This document shows positions 1 through 8,214 of a stretch of 64,000 nucleotides of DNA, piece after piece. A model generated the notes under the pieces. It did no database searches, was not told the origin of the DNA, and saw only the letters and a program-made list of their open reading frames with translations. The stretch comes from Halorubrum xinjiangense. Its GTDB lineage: Archaea; Halobacteriota; Halobacteria; Halobacteriales; Haloferacaceae. The stretch spans positions 271,374 to 335,373 of the forward strand of contig NZ_FNBO01000002.1 in assembly GCF_900102375.1 (NCBI RefSeq), read 5' to 3'. The translations under genes were made by a program, and so were the position numbers. Position 1 is the stretch's first letter, and every line of letters starts with the position of its first letter.

Positions 1-87
1 GAAGTCGGACCGGTCGGTCGCGGCCGCGGCCGCGACCTCGCGCTCCTCCCGCGACTCGGGATCGAAGTCCTCCGGTGGGTCGGACAT
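1..87 (-). CDS. Partial hypothetical protein (N-terminus only)
   Basis: The first 29 residues of a minus-strand gene are visible before the window edge. They start MSDPPEDFDPESREEREV and continue into an Ala/Asp/Arg stretch. The frame is open to the edge and the composition is acidic and GC-rich like its neighbours. The next gene on this strand ends about 60 bases upstream, so the two may be co-transcribed. Too little is visible to assign a family. Confidence 0.5.
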   Translation of the reverse strand, partial: MSDPPEDFDPESREEREVAAAAATDRSDF

Positions 88-149
88 ACGGGCCGTACCG
101 GGGCGGAACGGGTAAAAGGGTGGCCGCGGGCGGTCTCCGTCCGACGGTC

Positions 150-485
150 TCAGGCGGGGTCTGCCGCGGTCACCTCGACCGCGACGTCGGCGGGGTCGAC
201 GCCGATCCGCGCGAACTGCGTCCGCACGTGGTCGCGGGCCGCCTCGACCGCCTGGTCGCGGGTGTCGAACCCGCGTGGCATCGGCTCCTCGAAGGCGACG
301 CGGATCTCCTCGCCGTCGACGACGAGCGGTGAGCCGCCGCTCTCGACCTCGTAGAAGGAGTCACACACCCACACGTACGGCGCGTCCTCGTTCGGCGCAC
401 CCTTGTACGCGGGCGGCTCCTCGCCGCGCTCGAACACCGTGCCGGTGAGGTCCGTTCCGCCGCCGCTGCCGCGAACGAGTATCAT
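150..485 (-). CDS. Conserved haloarchaeal hypothetical protein, 111 aa
   Basis: Small acidic soluble protein starting MILVRGSGGGTDLTGTVF. I chose this ATG over an upstream in-frame one because the extra 24 residues of the longer version are an Arg-rich shadow. The visible features are a short aromatic segment (YVWVCDSFYEV) and a C-terminal half typical of an alpha/beta fold (DQAVEAARDHVRTQFARIG). There are no membrane segments and no catalytic motif that I recognise. It resembles the small DUF-type proteins common to halophilic archaea. It is divergent from the HerA-like ATPase gene that starts about 100 bases away, so the two may share a promoter region. Confidence 0.6.
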   Translation of the reverse strand: MILVRGSGGGTDLTGTVFERGEEPPAYKGAPNEDAPYVWVCDSFYEVESGGSPLVVDGEEIRVAFEEPMPRGFDTRDQAVEAARDHVRTQFARIGVDPADVAVEVTAADPA

Positions 486-589
486 GCCACGGGTACGGGG
501 TCGAGCGGGATAAGGGCGCCGCGGGAGGGAGTCACGTCTCGCGCGACGCGAGGGCAAACGCTTTCGGCCCGGCGACCGGTGAATACGCC

Positions 590-2512
590 ATGACGCTGGA
601 GGATTTCACCGAGTTCACCGGTGACGGCGACGGCGACGGCGGCGCTCGGGGGGAGGCGGACGGCGCCGTGGAGGCCGGGGACGGCGGCGACGGCGGAGCT
701 GACTCCGCGATCGACCCCGGAGGCGAGTCCGCGGCCGACGGCGGGGGCGCGGCGGGCGCGGCGCCCCCGGACGCGCCCGAGCCTGACGCGGGCGACGACC
801 GCGAGGACGACGCGTTCGCCGACTACGAGGCGACGCCGGCCGGCAGCGACTCGGGGCTCGGCGTCGTGTCGGTCTCGCAGGGGCTCCGCGTCGCCGAGGA
901 GGAAGACGAGACGTCGCTGAAGGCGTTCGTCACGACGGGCAACCGCGAGTCCGTGCGCCTCGGGAAGTACCTCCTGATCCCGTATCCGGACGGCGAGCGG
1001 TTGTTCTGCCGGATCACGGGGTTGGAGTACGCACAGGAGTTCCAGTCGGACGACGCGACGGAGATCCACGCCCGCCGGCAGATGCGGCGCGACGAGTTCG
1101 CCGAGCGCGACTACAAGTTCGTCGCCGACTTGGAGCCGATGTCCGTCGTCTACGGCGAGGGCGAGGGGATGAAACGGCGGATGACAGACCGGGTGCCAAA
1201 GCCCGGCGCCGTTGTCGAGGAGGCGGCCGACGACGCCGAGATCAAGACGGGGCTGAAGATCCCCGACGACGGCGTCTTCCTCGGGCACCTCTCGGTCGGC
1301 GGCGAGAAGGTCCGGACCGCGGCGGAGCCGCCCACGGTCGACTACCGCGTGAAGGACGACTACGCCGACGGCGACCCGCTCGCCTTCCGCCACACGCTCG
1401 TCGCCGGCGGCACCGGGTCGGGGAAGACCCACGCCTCGAAGAACGTCCTCCGGCAGTACCTCGATTCTGACCGGACCTACCCGATGGGCGACGGCCGCGA
1501 GTCGCGGATGGCGGTCGTCCAGTTCGACCCGCAAGACGAGTACGCGCAGATGCACGACGACAACCCCGACTTGGACGACGCGTTCGCGCGACGCTTAGAG
1601 CGCGAGGGGATCGCCCACGGCGGCCACGACGATACGGTGGCGCTCGTGCCCCGCGTCGCGAACGCGACGTACCCCGGCGAGGGGCACCGTGCCGAGCGCG
1701 TCGAGTTCACGATCCCCTTCTCTTTGGCGGACGACATGCCGTGGCTGGTTGCCGGCTCCGGGCTCAACGACAACCAGTACCCCGCGCTGTTGACGCTACT
1801 CAACCGCTTTTTCGACAGCTACGGCGACTCGGGCACCTACAGCCAGTTCCTCTCGTACCTCGACGATCCCGCGCTCAAAGAGGAGCTCCACGAGGGCGGC
1901 CGCGTCCACGAGGCGACGTTCGACGCCGTCAAGCGGCGGGTCCGCGGGGTCCCGAGCGGCGTGTTCGACCAGGACGCGAAGCCGATCACGGAGTTAGACC
2001 ACACGCTCGTGCGCCCCGGCGGGCTCTCGGTCGTCCCCACCTACCACCTGCCGACCTCCCGGCAGAAGGAGATCGTCGTCCTCGCGGTCGCGGGGCTGCT
2101 CATCGACGACAAGCTCTCGAACGACCCGGAGAGCGACCGGATCAAGGAGACGCCGCTGTTGGTCGGGATGGACGAGGCGCACAACTTCCTCGCCGACGCC
2201 GACAACGTCCAGGCCCAGAAGGTGGTCCAGAAGTTCACGGAGGCCGCCAAGCAGGGCCGCAAGGAGCGGCTCGGGCTCTTCCTGATCACCCAAGACCCGC
2301 AGGACGTGGCCGAGTCGGTGTTCAAGCAGGTGAACACGAAGATCGTCTTGAACCTCGGCGACGAGGACGCGATCTCCAGCGTCAACATCCCGACGAACCT
2401 CGCCGGGAAGGTGCCGTACATGGAGAAGGGACAGATGGTCGTCTACTCGCCGGACAACTCGGAGCCGGTCGAGCTGATCGGGCTCTCGGAGTGCGTGACC
2501 CGGCACGACTGA
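590..2512 (+). CDS. HerA-like ATP-binding protein (DUF87 / FtsK-HerA superfamily), 640 aa
   Basis: P-loop ATPase of the HerA/DUF87 type, a family of hexameric DNA translocases linked to DNA end processing. The first ~85 residues are a low-complexity Gly/Asp/Ala tail. A beta-rich region at about 85-250 fits the HAS-barrel of this family. Walker A GGTGSGKT lies near residues 272-279, and the Walker B region LLVGMDEAHN near 525 is followed by a QGRKERLGLFLITQDPQDV segment that matches the sensor region. The C-terminus ends with the NLGDEDAISS and PDNSEPVELIG segments. No NurA nuclease partner is recognisable beside it. A second, quite different HerA-like gene lies at 42.4 kb. Function beyond ATP-dependent translocation is inferred from the family. 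Confidence 0.85.
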   Translation: MTLEDFTEFTGDGDGDGGARGEADGAVEAGDGGDGGADSAIDPGGESAADGGGAAGAAPPDAPEPDAGDDREDDAFADYEATPAGSDSGLGVVSVSQGLRVAEEEDETSLKAFVTTGNRESVRLGKYLLIPYPDGERLFCRITGLEYAQEFQSDDATEIHARRQMRRDEFAERDYKFVADLEPMSVVYGEGEGMKRRMTDRVPKPGAVVEEAADDAEIKTGLKIPDDGVFLGHLSVGGEKVRTAAEPPTVDYRVKDDYADGDPLAFRHTLVAGGTGSGKTHASKNVLRQYLDSDRTYPMGDGRESRMAVVQFDPQDEYAQMHDDNPDLDDAFARRLEREGIAHGGHDDTVALVPRVANATYPGEGHRAERVEFTIPFSLADDMPWLVAGSGLNDNQYPALLTLLNRFFDSYGDSGTYSQFLSYLDDPALKEELHEGGRVHEATFDAVKRRVRGVPSGVFDQDAKPITELDHTLVRPGGLSVVPTYHLPTSRQKEIVVLAVAGLLIDDKLSNDPESDRIKETPLLVGMDEAHNFLADADNVQAQKVVQKFTEAAKQGRKERLGLFLITQDPQDVAESVFKQVNTKIVLNLGDEDAISSVNIPTNLAGKVPYMEKGQMVVYSPDNSEPVELIGLSECVTRHD

Positions 2513-2525
2513 CGGCGGGACCCAG

Positions 2526-2936
2526 TTAGGCCCGCACGACCATCGTGTCCGCGAACCGGTCGCCGAGCCGCTGGTTTTCGCGCGAGTCGGCGATGAACAC
2601 GACGCCCGCGAGGATCAGCAGGAGCGAGAGCCCGCCGAGCATCTTGGTGACGTTCCGCGTGACAGCGGCGAGCGCGGAGACCTCCTCGCCATCCGTCCCG
2701 ACGACCTCGATCCCGGCGGCCCACTTCCCCGGCGTGTTGCCCCAGACCGCCTCCGAGACGACGTACCATCCCACCGTGACGAGGAGGAAGGCGAGGTCGG
2801 CGAGGCCGGCCGAGACGACGCCGACGAGCGACGAGACGACCGCTGCGACGGCGACGCTCGCGACGATGTCGACGAGCCACGCGCCGCCGCGGGCGGTGAC
2901 CGACGCCAGCTGCGACTGCGCGTACGGGGTTCCCAT
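2526..2936 (-). CDS. RDD family membrane protein, 136 aa
   Basis: Small integral membrane protein of the RDD family. The family signature is present: Arg16 followed by Asp23 in the first helix (TARGGAWLVD) and the GNTPGK loop at residues 66-71 before the later helices. Hydrophobic segments lie at about 19-41, 45-64 and 93-113. The C-terminal SRENQRLGDRFADT matches the conserved end of the family. RDD proteins are thought to move ions or small solutes; the substrate is unknown here. It converges on the HerA-like gene, with 13 bases between the stops. Confidence 0.85.
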   Translation of the reverse strand: MGTPYAQSQLASVTARGGAWLVDIVASVAVAAVVSSLVGVVSAGLADLAFLLVTVGWYVVSEAVWGNTPGKWAAGIEVVGTDGEEVSALAAVTRNVTKMLGGLSLLLILAGVVFIADSRENQRLGDRFADTMVVRA

Positions 2937-3076
2937 AGCGGATCGCTGAACGGGCGGCAGGCAAGTGTTTTGTGACCTCGCCGATCGCGGGGTCCCGATC
3001 CGCGTCGCCCGCGCGGATTGTCGCCGACCCGAACTCGCCGCCGCCCTTTTTAGCCGGAGCGGGCGAACCGCCGCGT

Positions 3077-3532
3077 ATGAGCAAACGCATCCTCGTCGCG
3101 GTCGACGGGTCGGAGGAGGCCGCCGAAGCGCTGGGGTTCGCCGCCGCCGAGTGGCCCGACGCCGACCTCACGGCGCTCCACGTGATCAACCCCGCCGACT
3201 CGGCGACCGGCGCGGACGGCGGGTTCCCGGGGGCGTCCGACCAGTGGTACGCCAGCGCCAAACAGCGCGGCGAGCGGGTCCTCGCGGAGGCGGCCGACGC
3301 GGTCGATCGGGAGGTCGAGACGCGACTGGAGGTCGGGCGCCCGACGAAGACGATCCTCGGCGTGGCGGGCGGCGAGAAGCCCGTCGGCGAGGACGGCGAC
3401 GACCCCGACGAGCCGTTCGACCACGTCGTCTTGGCGAGCCGGGGCCGAACCGGGCTCTCGCGGGTCCTCCTCGGCAGCGTCGCCGAGGGCGTGGTCCGCC
3501 GTGCCGAGGTGCCAGTTACCGTCGTCCGGTGA
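3077..3532 (+). CDS. Universal stress protein, UspA family, 151 aa
   Basis: Single-domain Usp. It starts MSKRILVAVDGSEEAAEAL, with the family's first beta strand and Asp9. It ends with the nucleotide-binding loop SRGRTGLSRVLLGS, followed by the strand AEVPVTVVR. This nearly fits the G-2x-G-9x-G(S/T) ATP-binding pattern, with Ala in place of the first Gly. I trimmed 35 upstream residues because translation from this ATG gives the usual Usp N-terminus and length. These soluble proteins bind ATP or AMP and modulate stress survival; the precise role is unknown. Confidence 0.9.
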   Translation: MSKRILVAVDGSEEAAEALGFAAAEWPDADLTALHVINPADSATGADGGFPGASDQWYASAKQRGERVLAEAADAVDREVETRLEVGRPTKTILGVAGGEKPVGEDGDDPDEPFDHVVLASRGRTGLSRVLLGSVAEGVVRRAEVPVTVVR

Positions 3533-3587
3533 GCGCGTCCCGCGGCCGCCGCGGACCGGCTACTCCTCGGTGCGCTCGGCCGCGCTC

Positions 3588-3875
3588 CTACTCCTCGGCT
3601 CGCTCGGCCGCGACCACTTCGCCGACCATCGACCACCCCTCCTCGTCGGGGCCGGAGCGGCCGAGCAGGATCCGCTCGTAGTCGTCGGAGCTGATCAGCC
3701 GGACGTCGGCGTCGGGGTCGGTGTCGGTCCGGACGCCCTCGCCGCGGAACTCCCGCTGGAAGAACTCCGTCGACGAGAACTCGAAGACGCCGCTCTCGCC
3801 GGTGTCGAGTTCGAGCCGCACGGGTCGGGGTTGGACGTTGTGGATCCGCTTCGCGATCGGGTGTAGATCCGGCAT
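3588..3875 (-). CDS. Conserved haloarchaeal hypothetical protein, 95 aa
   Basis: Small soluble acidic protein beginning MPDLHPIAKRIHNVQPRPVRL. It has a short beta-rich N-terminal part (ELDTGESGVFEFSSTEFFQREFRGEGV) and a regular C-terminal alpha/beta stretch (DVRLISSDDYERILLGR). I see no catalytic motif, metal ligands or membrane segment. The pattern looks like a small SH3/Sm-like barrel, but that is only an impression. It converges with the Usp gene and is divergent from the DUF4013 gene. Confidence 0.6.
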   Translation of the reverse strand: MPDLHPIAKRIHNVQPRPVRLELDTGESGVFEFSSTEFFQREFRGEGVRTDTDPDADVRLISSDDYERILLGRSGPDEEGWSMVGEVVAAERAEE

Positions 3876-3982
3876 ACCGACGGGTCGGGGCCGGTCGGAT
3901 AAAATCCGTCGGCTCCGGTGGCGGCTGAATGCCGTCGTACCACTTTAATACCTCACGGCGCGTGCGGACGCTGAGAACCACC

Positions 3983-4714
3983 ATGATAGAAGCATCGCTC
4001 ACCTATCTCCGCGACGGCGACGACGCCGTTACCACCGCCGTCATCGGCGGACTCCTGCTCCTCGCGAGTCCGCTCGTCATCCCTTCGATCCTCGTCTTTG
4101 GCTACCTCGCCCGGGTCCTGCGACGGACCGCCGACGGCGACGACGACCCGCCGGTCTTCGGCGCGTGGGGAGAGCTCTTCGTCGACGGACTGAAGGCGTT
4201 CGCCGTCGCATTCGTCTACTCGCTGCTGCCGCTCGCGGTCGTCGCGGTCGCCGCGACGGTGACCCTCGGCGCGTTCGTCGTGGTGCCGGGGACCGCCGAC
4301 GGCGGCGCGGGAACCTTCTTCGGTACCTTCGTCGTCGGCGTCCTCGTCCTCGTCGTCGGGCTCGTCGCCCTCGCCCTGTCGCTCGTCGGGCTCTACGTGA
4401 CGCCGGCGGCGCTGGCCGCGGTGGCGGACTCGGGGAAGGTCGGCGACGGGTTCGCCGTCGGCGCGCTCTGGGGCGTCGTCACGAAGCGGGCGTACGCGAC
4501 CGGGTGGGCCACCGCCGCGGTCGTCGTCCTCGCCGGCGCGCTCGCGATCGGCGTGCTCTCCGTGGTCCCGATCCTCGGGACGATCGCCGGCGTGTTCGTC
4601 CAGTTCTACGCGCTCGTCGCCGCGGCCGCGATCGTCGGCTGGACGTGGGCCGACGTGCGGCCGGTCGCGACCGAACCGCCCGAGCCGGAGCCCGCGGAGC
4701 GGCCCGTGGTGTGA
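3983..4714 (+). CDS. DUF4013 family membrane protein, 243 aa
   Basis: Polytopic membrane protein with the DUF4013 pattern: an N-terminal helix (TAVIGGLLLLASPLVIPSILVFGYLARVLRR), the polar loop DGDDDPPVFGAWGELFVDGLKAF, then four or five more hydrophobic segments up to about residue 225. The start MIEASLTYLRDGDDAV was preferred to an ATG 18 codons upstream because it follows a TTTAATA-like box by a leaderless-promoter distance. Function is unknown; the family is common in haloarchaea and methanogens. It ends 52 bases before the convergent L11 gene. Confidence 0.8.
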   Translation: MIEASLTYLRDGDDAVTTAVIGGLLLLASPLVIPSILVFGYLARVLRRTADGDDDPPVFGAWGELFVDGLKAFAVAFVYSLLPLAVVAVAATVTLGAFVVVPGTADGGAGTFFGTFVVGVLVLVVGLVALALSLVGLYVTPAALAAVADSGKVGDGFAVGALWGVVTKRAYATGWATAAVVVLAGALAIGVLSVVPILGTIAGVFVQFYALVAAAAIVGWTWADVRPVATEPPEPEPAERPVV

Positions 4715-4766
4715 CTAATCAGAACTGAAAACGCCGCCGAAAACCGCAGCGCCGCGAAACGGAGCG

Positions 4767-5243
4767 TTACTCGTCGAGGACGTCGTCGTACTCGCCGGCG
4801 TCGACGCGGTCGTCGAACGTCCGGGCGTCCTCGCCCTCGATGGTGACGCCGAGGGAGGCGCAGGTGCCGCCGACCTCCTTGGCGGCGGCCTTCGTGTCGT
4901 ACGCGAGCAGGTCGGTCGACTTCTGCTCGGCGACCTTCTTCACCTGTTCGATCGACATGTCGGCGACGAAGTTCTCCTGGGGCTCGCCGGAGCCGGTCTC
5001 GAAGCCGGCCTCGTCCTTGATGAGCTCCGCGGTGGGCGGCACGCCGACCTCGATGGTGAAGGAGCCGTCGTCGTCGTACTCGACGGTGACGGGCACCTCC
5101 ATGCCGTCGAAGGCAGCGGTCTCGTCGTTGATCTCCGCGACGACGTCCTGGACGTCCACCGGCGTCGGTCCGAGCTCGGGACCGAGCGGCGGGCCGGGGT
5201 TGGCCTGCCCGCCGGGGACGAGCGCTTCGATAGTTCCAGCCAT
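4767..5243 (-). CDS. rpl11: 50S ribosomal protein L11
   Basis: Full-length archaeal L11 (158 aa). It carries the N-terminal signature VPGGQANPGPPLGPELGP, which contacts the GTPase-associated centre of 23S rRNA, and a C-terminal RNA-binding domain ending in GTCASLGVTIEG. It forms the base of the L7/L12 stalk. In many archaea L11 is grouped with L1, L10 and L12; here it stands alone. Its promoter region faces the repeat tail of the first dispersed element. A TTAAAAG box at 5267-5273, about 25 bases before the ATG, suggests a leaderless transcript. Confidence 0.97.
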   Translation of the reverse strand: MAGTIEALVPGGQANPGPPLGPELGPTPVDVQDVVAEINDETAAFDGMEVPVTVEYDDDGSFTIEVGVPPTAELIKDEAGFETGSGEPQENFVADMSIEQVKKVAEQKSTDLLAYDTKAAAKEVGGTCASLGVTIEGEDARTFDDRVDAGEYDDVLDE

Positions 5244-5265
5244 GTCCGTACGAACCCGGTGCCGA

Positions 5266-5274
5266 CTTTTAACG
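5266..5274 (-). promoter_or_regulatory. TATA-like box of the L11 gene
   Basis: On the minus strand this reads CGTTAAAAG, centred about 27 bases before the L11 ATG, the usual haloarchaeal leaderless spacing. A second AT-rich box (ATATATAT) at 5315-5322 could give a longer leader. The assignment rests on spacing and composition only. Confidence 0.45.
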
Positions 5275-5469
5275 GTTGTTCTTTCGGGCAGGGGGCGATA
5301 GCGGTTCGCACACCATATATATCGCGTAACCGGCGGTGAACGACCCGTTTGACGAGCGACGTCGGGCCATCGCGTGTTTATAAAAGAGCCTGGGATACCG
5401 AGTGGAACGCTAGCGAACCTCCGGCCGCTCGCTTATAAATGGCTGCCGACGTGTCGACCCCGAACACCG

Positions 5470-5673
5470 CCAAAGCCCCAGCCGCTCGGTGATACGCGGT
5501 CGCTGCCGCGGAGAACACCTCCAAAGCCCCAGCCGCTCGGTGATACGCGGTCGCTGCCGCGGAGAACACCTCCAAAGCCCCAGCCGCTCGGTGATACGCG
5601 GTCGCTGCCGCGGAGAACACCTCCAAAGCCCCAGCCGCTCGGTGATACGCGGTCGCTGCCGCGGAGAACACCT
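5470..5673 (-). repeat. Four perfect 51-bp tandem tail units of dispersed element A
   Basis: Four identical 51-bp copies lie head to tail, immediately 3' of the element A core when read on the minus strand. Each carries CTGGGGCTTTGGAGGTGTTC followed by a GC-rich segment. The first 12 bases are the same as the 3' strand of the element's closing helix. A diverged further unit follows, with TTATAAGCGAGCGGCC placed 57 bases after the equivalent point in the last perfect unit. The perfect identity implies recent expansion. Other copies have 57-bp units at this place. Not a CRISPR array: units are identical throughout, with no unique spacers. Confidence 0.9.
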
Positions 5674-5922
5674 CCAAAGCCCCAGCCGCGAGGACTCGGG
5701 GGCCTTGCTGCGCTCCTCGCTCACTTCGTTCGCTGCGGTGCTTGCTGCGGCCGCCTTCGCCCTCGCGGCTGCCCCTTTGAGTCCCGCCCCGCACCGCTCC
5801 GCACAGCACCTCACACCTCCCCAGCCTCGTCGCTGGCACCCTCCGCTTCGCTCCGGGAGCCAGCGACTCCCTCGCGCGTGCGACTCGCGCCCTGTCGGGC
5901 GCTCGTCGGCACGCGCCACCGC
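5671..5922 (-). ncRNA. Dispersed structured element, copy A (candidate ncRNA)
   Basis: Read on the minus strand it opens with GCGGTGGCGCGTGCC. Helix P1 (GCGCGTGC with GCACGCGC) encloses a small hairpin (GCGCCC/GGGCGC). Next comes a GTC...GAC hairpin P2 with the inner GGA-GCGAAGC-GGA loop, then the block GACGAGGCTGGGGAGG. The long helix P3 (CAAAG-GGG-CAGCCGCGAGG pairing with CCTCGCGGCTG-GGG-CTTTG) closes a ~95-base loop. A TATA-like box (AATTTATAGA, 5931-5940) lies just upstream. It starts 49 bases after the MFS stop codon on the same strand. Pairing is seen directly; an RNA product is inferred from covariation with the other six copies. Confidence 0.7.
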
Positions 5923-5930
5923 CTCGATCA

Positions 5931-5940
5931 TCTATAAATT
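5931..5940 (-). promoter_or_regulatory. TATA-like box upstream of element A
   Basis: Minus-strand AATTTATAGA lies about 10 bases before the conserved GCGGTGG that opens the element. The same relative position holds TTTATAA, CTTATAAAG, TTGATAAATAG, TATTTAAAAT or TTTTTATAAG in other copies. With archaeal spacing, transcription would start near the first strand of helix P1. Confidence 0.5.
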
Positions 5941-5970
5941 GTGTCCACGTAGGGTCGAGGGCGCAATCGA

Positions 5971-7347
5971 CTACGAGTCGACGACCTTTGACGGGTCGCT
6001 CGAACCCGCCTCGTCCGCGACGCGTCCGGGGAGGAACGAGCCCGTCTCCCGCCGGACGCCGAGGAGGAGGACGCCCCCGGCGATGAGCGGGAGGGCGGCG
6101 CAGGCGGCGTAGATGGGGGTGAAGCCGACCGCCTCGATGAGCGGGAGCGACACCATCGGGCCGAGGCCCCCGCCGACGTCGCCGAGGACGTTATTCGTCC
6201 CCGATGCGCGCCCCATCCGCTCGTCGGGGGTCAGGTCCGCGAGCAGGGCCATCATCGGGCCGCTCGTCCCGCCCTGTCCGGCGCCGATGAAGACGCAGGC
6301 GAGGCCCAAGGAGATGACCGACCCGGCCCGGGCGAGCAGCAGGAACCCGACGAACGAGACGACGAGGAACGTGAGCAGGATCGGCGTCCGGGAGTCGCGC
6401 GTGTCGGAGATCCGGCCGCCCGCGAGCATGAAGAACGCGGCCGAGACGACCGTGCCGGCCATGAACAGCCCGGAGGTGCCCTGCGGGGCGAGGCCGAAAA
6501 GCGAGATGTCGTTCGCGCCGAGGAACAGGACGAGCGTGGAGAACAGCGCGCCGATGTAGGCGAACATCAGCCCGAAGTTGACCAGCCCGACCGTCACGGC
6601 GGGGACGGCGGTGTCGACCTCCCACGGCTTGATCGAGTCCCCGGAGCGGTCGCCCGTGACGTGCGTCTCCGGGACGTACCGGTACGCGACGACGCTCGCG
6701 GTGAGCGCGAAGGCGGCGGCGACGGCGAACGCCGCGACGTTGCCCGCGACCGCGGAGACGACGCCGCCGAGCACGAGGCCGGCCGGGAACCCCATCGTGA
6801 TCCCGCCGCGGACGATGCCCATGTTCGTCCCCCGCGAGCCGCTGTCCGAGAGGTCCGCCGCGATGGTGTAGGCGGTCGCGAACACGGCCGCGGAGCCGAG
6901 CCCCCACAGGATCCGCGCGAGCAGGAACCACGTCTCGGGTGCGACGGCGAGCCCGATCGGCGCGAACCACTCCTCGGGACCGACGACCAGCGGGCCGGCC
7001 GCGAACGCCGGCAGCGAGGCCGCGAGCGGGCGGAGCGACTCGGCGGGCGGCATCGCGAGCGCGACGACGTAGCCGAGCGTGGCGACCCCCTCGACGAACA
7101 GACCGACGACGAACGGCGTGCGCGTCCCGTACCGGTCGACGAGGGCCCCAGCCGGCGCGTTCGCGACGAGCCGCACCCACCGGTTCGCGGAGAGGATCGC
7201 GCCGACCATGAACGCCGAGATGCCGAGGACTGCGCCGAGGTTCGGTAAGATCGGGAAGACGACCCCGCCGCCGAACCCGACGAAGAACGTACTCGCGATC
7301 ACCGCGAGCAGCACCGGCGGCGGCCGCTCGAACCCGAGGCGGGTCAT
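5971..7347 (-). CDS. MFS transporter, 458 aa
   Basis: Major facilitator superfamily permease with about 12 hydrophobic segments. The first helices carry FVGFGGGVVFPILPNLG, and the loop between helices 2 and 3 is a recognisable MFS motif (NAPAGALVDRYGTRTPF). The second half repeats a similar loop (AGGRISDTRDSRTPI). The closest general type is a drug or metabolite exporter. Its start overlaps the stop of the upstream TetR gene by four bases (ATGA), so the two form one operon, and the exporter is probably induced by the ligand that TetR senses. Substrate unknown. Confidence 0.9.
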   Translation of the reverse strand: MTRLGFERPPPVLLAVIASTFFVGFGGGVVFPILPNLGAVLGISAFMVGAILSANRWVRLVANAPAGALVDRYGTRTPFVVGLFVEGVATLGYVVALAMPPAESLRPLAASLPAFAAGPLVVGPEEWFAPIGLAVAPETWFLLARILWGLGSAAVFATAYTIAADLSDSGSRGTNMGIVRGGITMGFPAGLVLGGVVSAVAGNVAAFAVAAAFALTASVVAYRYVPETHVTGDRSGDSIKPWEVDTAVPAVTVGLVNFGLMFAYIGALFSTLVLFLGANDISLFGLAPQGTSGLFMAGTVVSAAFFMLAGGRISDTRDSRTPILLTFLVVSFVGFLLLARAGSVISLGLACVFIGAGQGGTSGPMMALLADLTPDERMGRASGTNNVLGDVGGGLGPMVSLPLIEAVGFTPIYAACAALPLIAGGVLLLGVRRETGSFLPGRVADEAGSSDPSKVVDS

Positions 7348-8042
7348 TCGGGCTCGTCTGCGCCCTCGCCATCCGAGTCGTCCGGTTCACGTCGGAGCGC
7401 CTCGATCGCGTCGTCGAGCGGCGGTAGGTCCACCCCTTCCGCGAGCAGCGGGCCGACGATCCGCCGGAGCGCCGCCTCGGCGACCTCGCGGGTGTAGCCG
7501 TCGGGCTCGTCGTCCCGCACGGAGCCGGCGAGCGTGATCTGGCGGGTCCGCGCGCCGTCGAGGGTCGCCACGAGCAGCGCCGCCGTCTCCTCGACGTCGA
7601 CGTCGCGGAAGACGCCTTCCTCGATGCCGTCCGCGAGGATGTCCGCGACGGTCCCCCGAAGCAGCCGGTCGCTGCGCGCCAGCTGCTCGCGGATCCGCTC
7701 GTTGAACGGGCCCTGCGTGCGCAGCTCCAGCAGGGCGATGTGGAACGCCTCGCGGTCGGCCTCCTCGGGAGCGAAGACGAACCACCCCACGAACTGGACC
7801 AGCCGGTCGACGGGCGGGTCGTCGGCGCGGGCCGCGATCCGCCCCTCGGAGTCGGAGATGATGTGCTCTAAGAAGGCGACGAGCAGGTCCTCCTTCGTGT
7901 CGTAGTGGTAATGGAGCAGCGACTTGCTCTTCGAACACTCGTCGGCGATGTCTTGCATCGTCAGGTCGGCGTAGCCGTGAGCGCGGAGGGCGCCGTACAC
8001 CCCGTCCATGATCTCCGCTGCCGCGCTCGGCGAGTCGCTCAT
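7344..8042 (-). CDS. TetR/AcrR family transcriptional regulator, 232 aa
   Basis: The N-terminal HTH of the TetR family lies at residues ~8-55 (IMDGVYGALRAHGYADLTMQDIADECSKSKS, then LLHYHYDTKEDLLVAFLEHI), followed by an all-helical ligand domain and an acidic C-terminal tail. It is the first gene of a two-gene operon with the MFS exporter. An 18-bp perfect palindrome touches its start codon, so negative autoregulation of the whole operon by this protein is the simplest reading. The ligand is not predictable. Confidence 0.9.
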   Translation of the reverse strand: MSDSPSAAAEIMDGVYGALRAHGYADLTMQDIADECSKSKSLLHYHYDTKEDLLVAFLEHIISDSEGRIAARADDPPVDRLVQFVGWFVFAPEEADREAFHIALLELRTQGPFNERIREQLARSDRLLRGTVADILADGIEEGVFRDVDVEETAALLVATLDGARTRQITLAGSVRDDEPDGYTREVAEAALRRIVGPLLAEGVDLPPLDDAIEALRREPDDSDGEGADEPE

Positions 8043-8060
8043 TGACTGACCGGTCAGTCA
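8043..8060. promoter_or_regulatory. Palindromic TetR operator, TGACTGACCGGTCAGTCA
   Basis: This is a perfect 18-bp palindrome directly abutting the ATG of the TetR gene. The transcript is probably leaderless (AT-rich GATTTACC at about 8066-8074 as TATA box), so the operator would cover the transcription start site and block initiation. Palindromes of this size and symmetry are typical TetR sites. Binding by the adjacent TetR is inferred. Confidence 0.75.
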
Positions 8061-8214
8061 GCGAGCGGTAAATCCCTATCGGTCGGGGTCGTTCGCTGCC
8101 GAAACCGCTCGGCGCCGAGGCGGGCGGCCGTCCGCGGCGGAACGCGGTTCGGCGCTGTCGCTCGGCGGACGAGAACAGTCAAAAAGCCGATTCGCCTCGG
8201 GTGTCGTCGCCGAC

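Noticed and set aside
482..1555. 357-residue minus-strand frame over the HerA-like gene
   Set aside because: It is the antisense shadow of a well-supported gene and has the Arg/Val-rich look typical of such shadows in GC-rich DNA.
5470..5673. CRISPR array
   Set aside because: All 51-bp units are identical with no variable spacers, and no cas genes are in the window.
5378..5937. Long open frames with repeated LGLWRCSP or GALEVFSA peptides across element A and its tail (similar ones in D and G)
   Set aside because: The 51- and 57-bp units are multiples of three, so repeats keep several frames open at once. Different copies favour different frames, lengths between helices vary by non-multiples of three, and base changes compensate in stems rather than at codon third positions.
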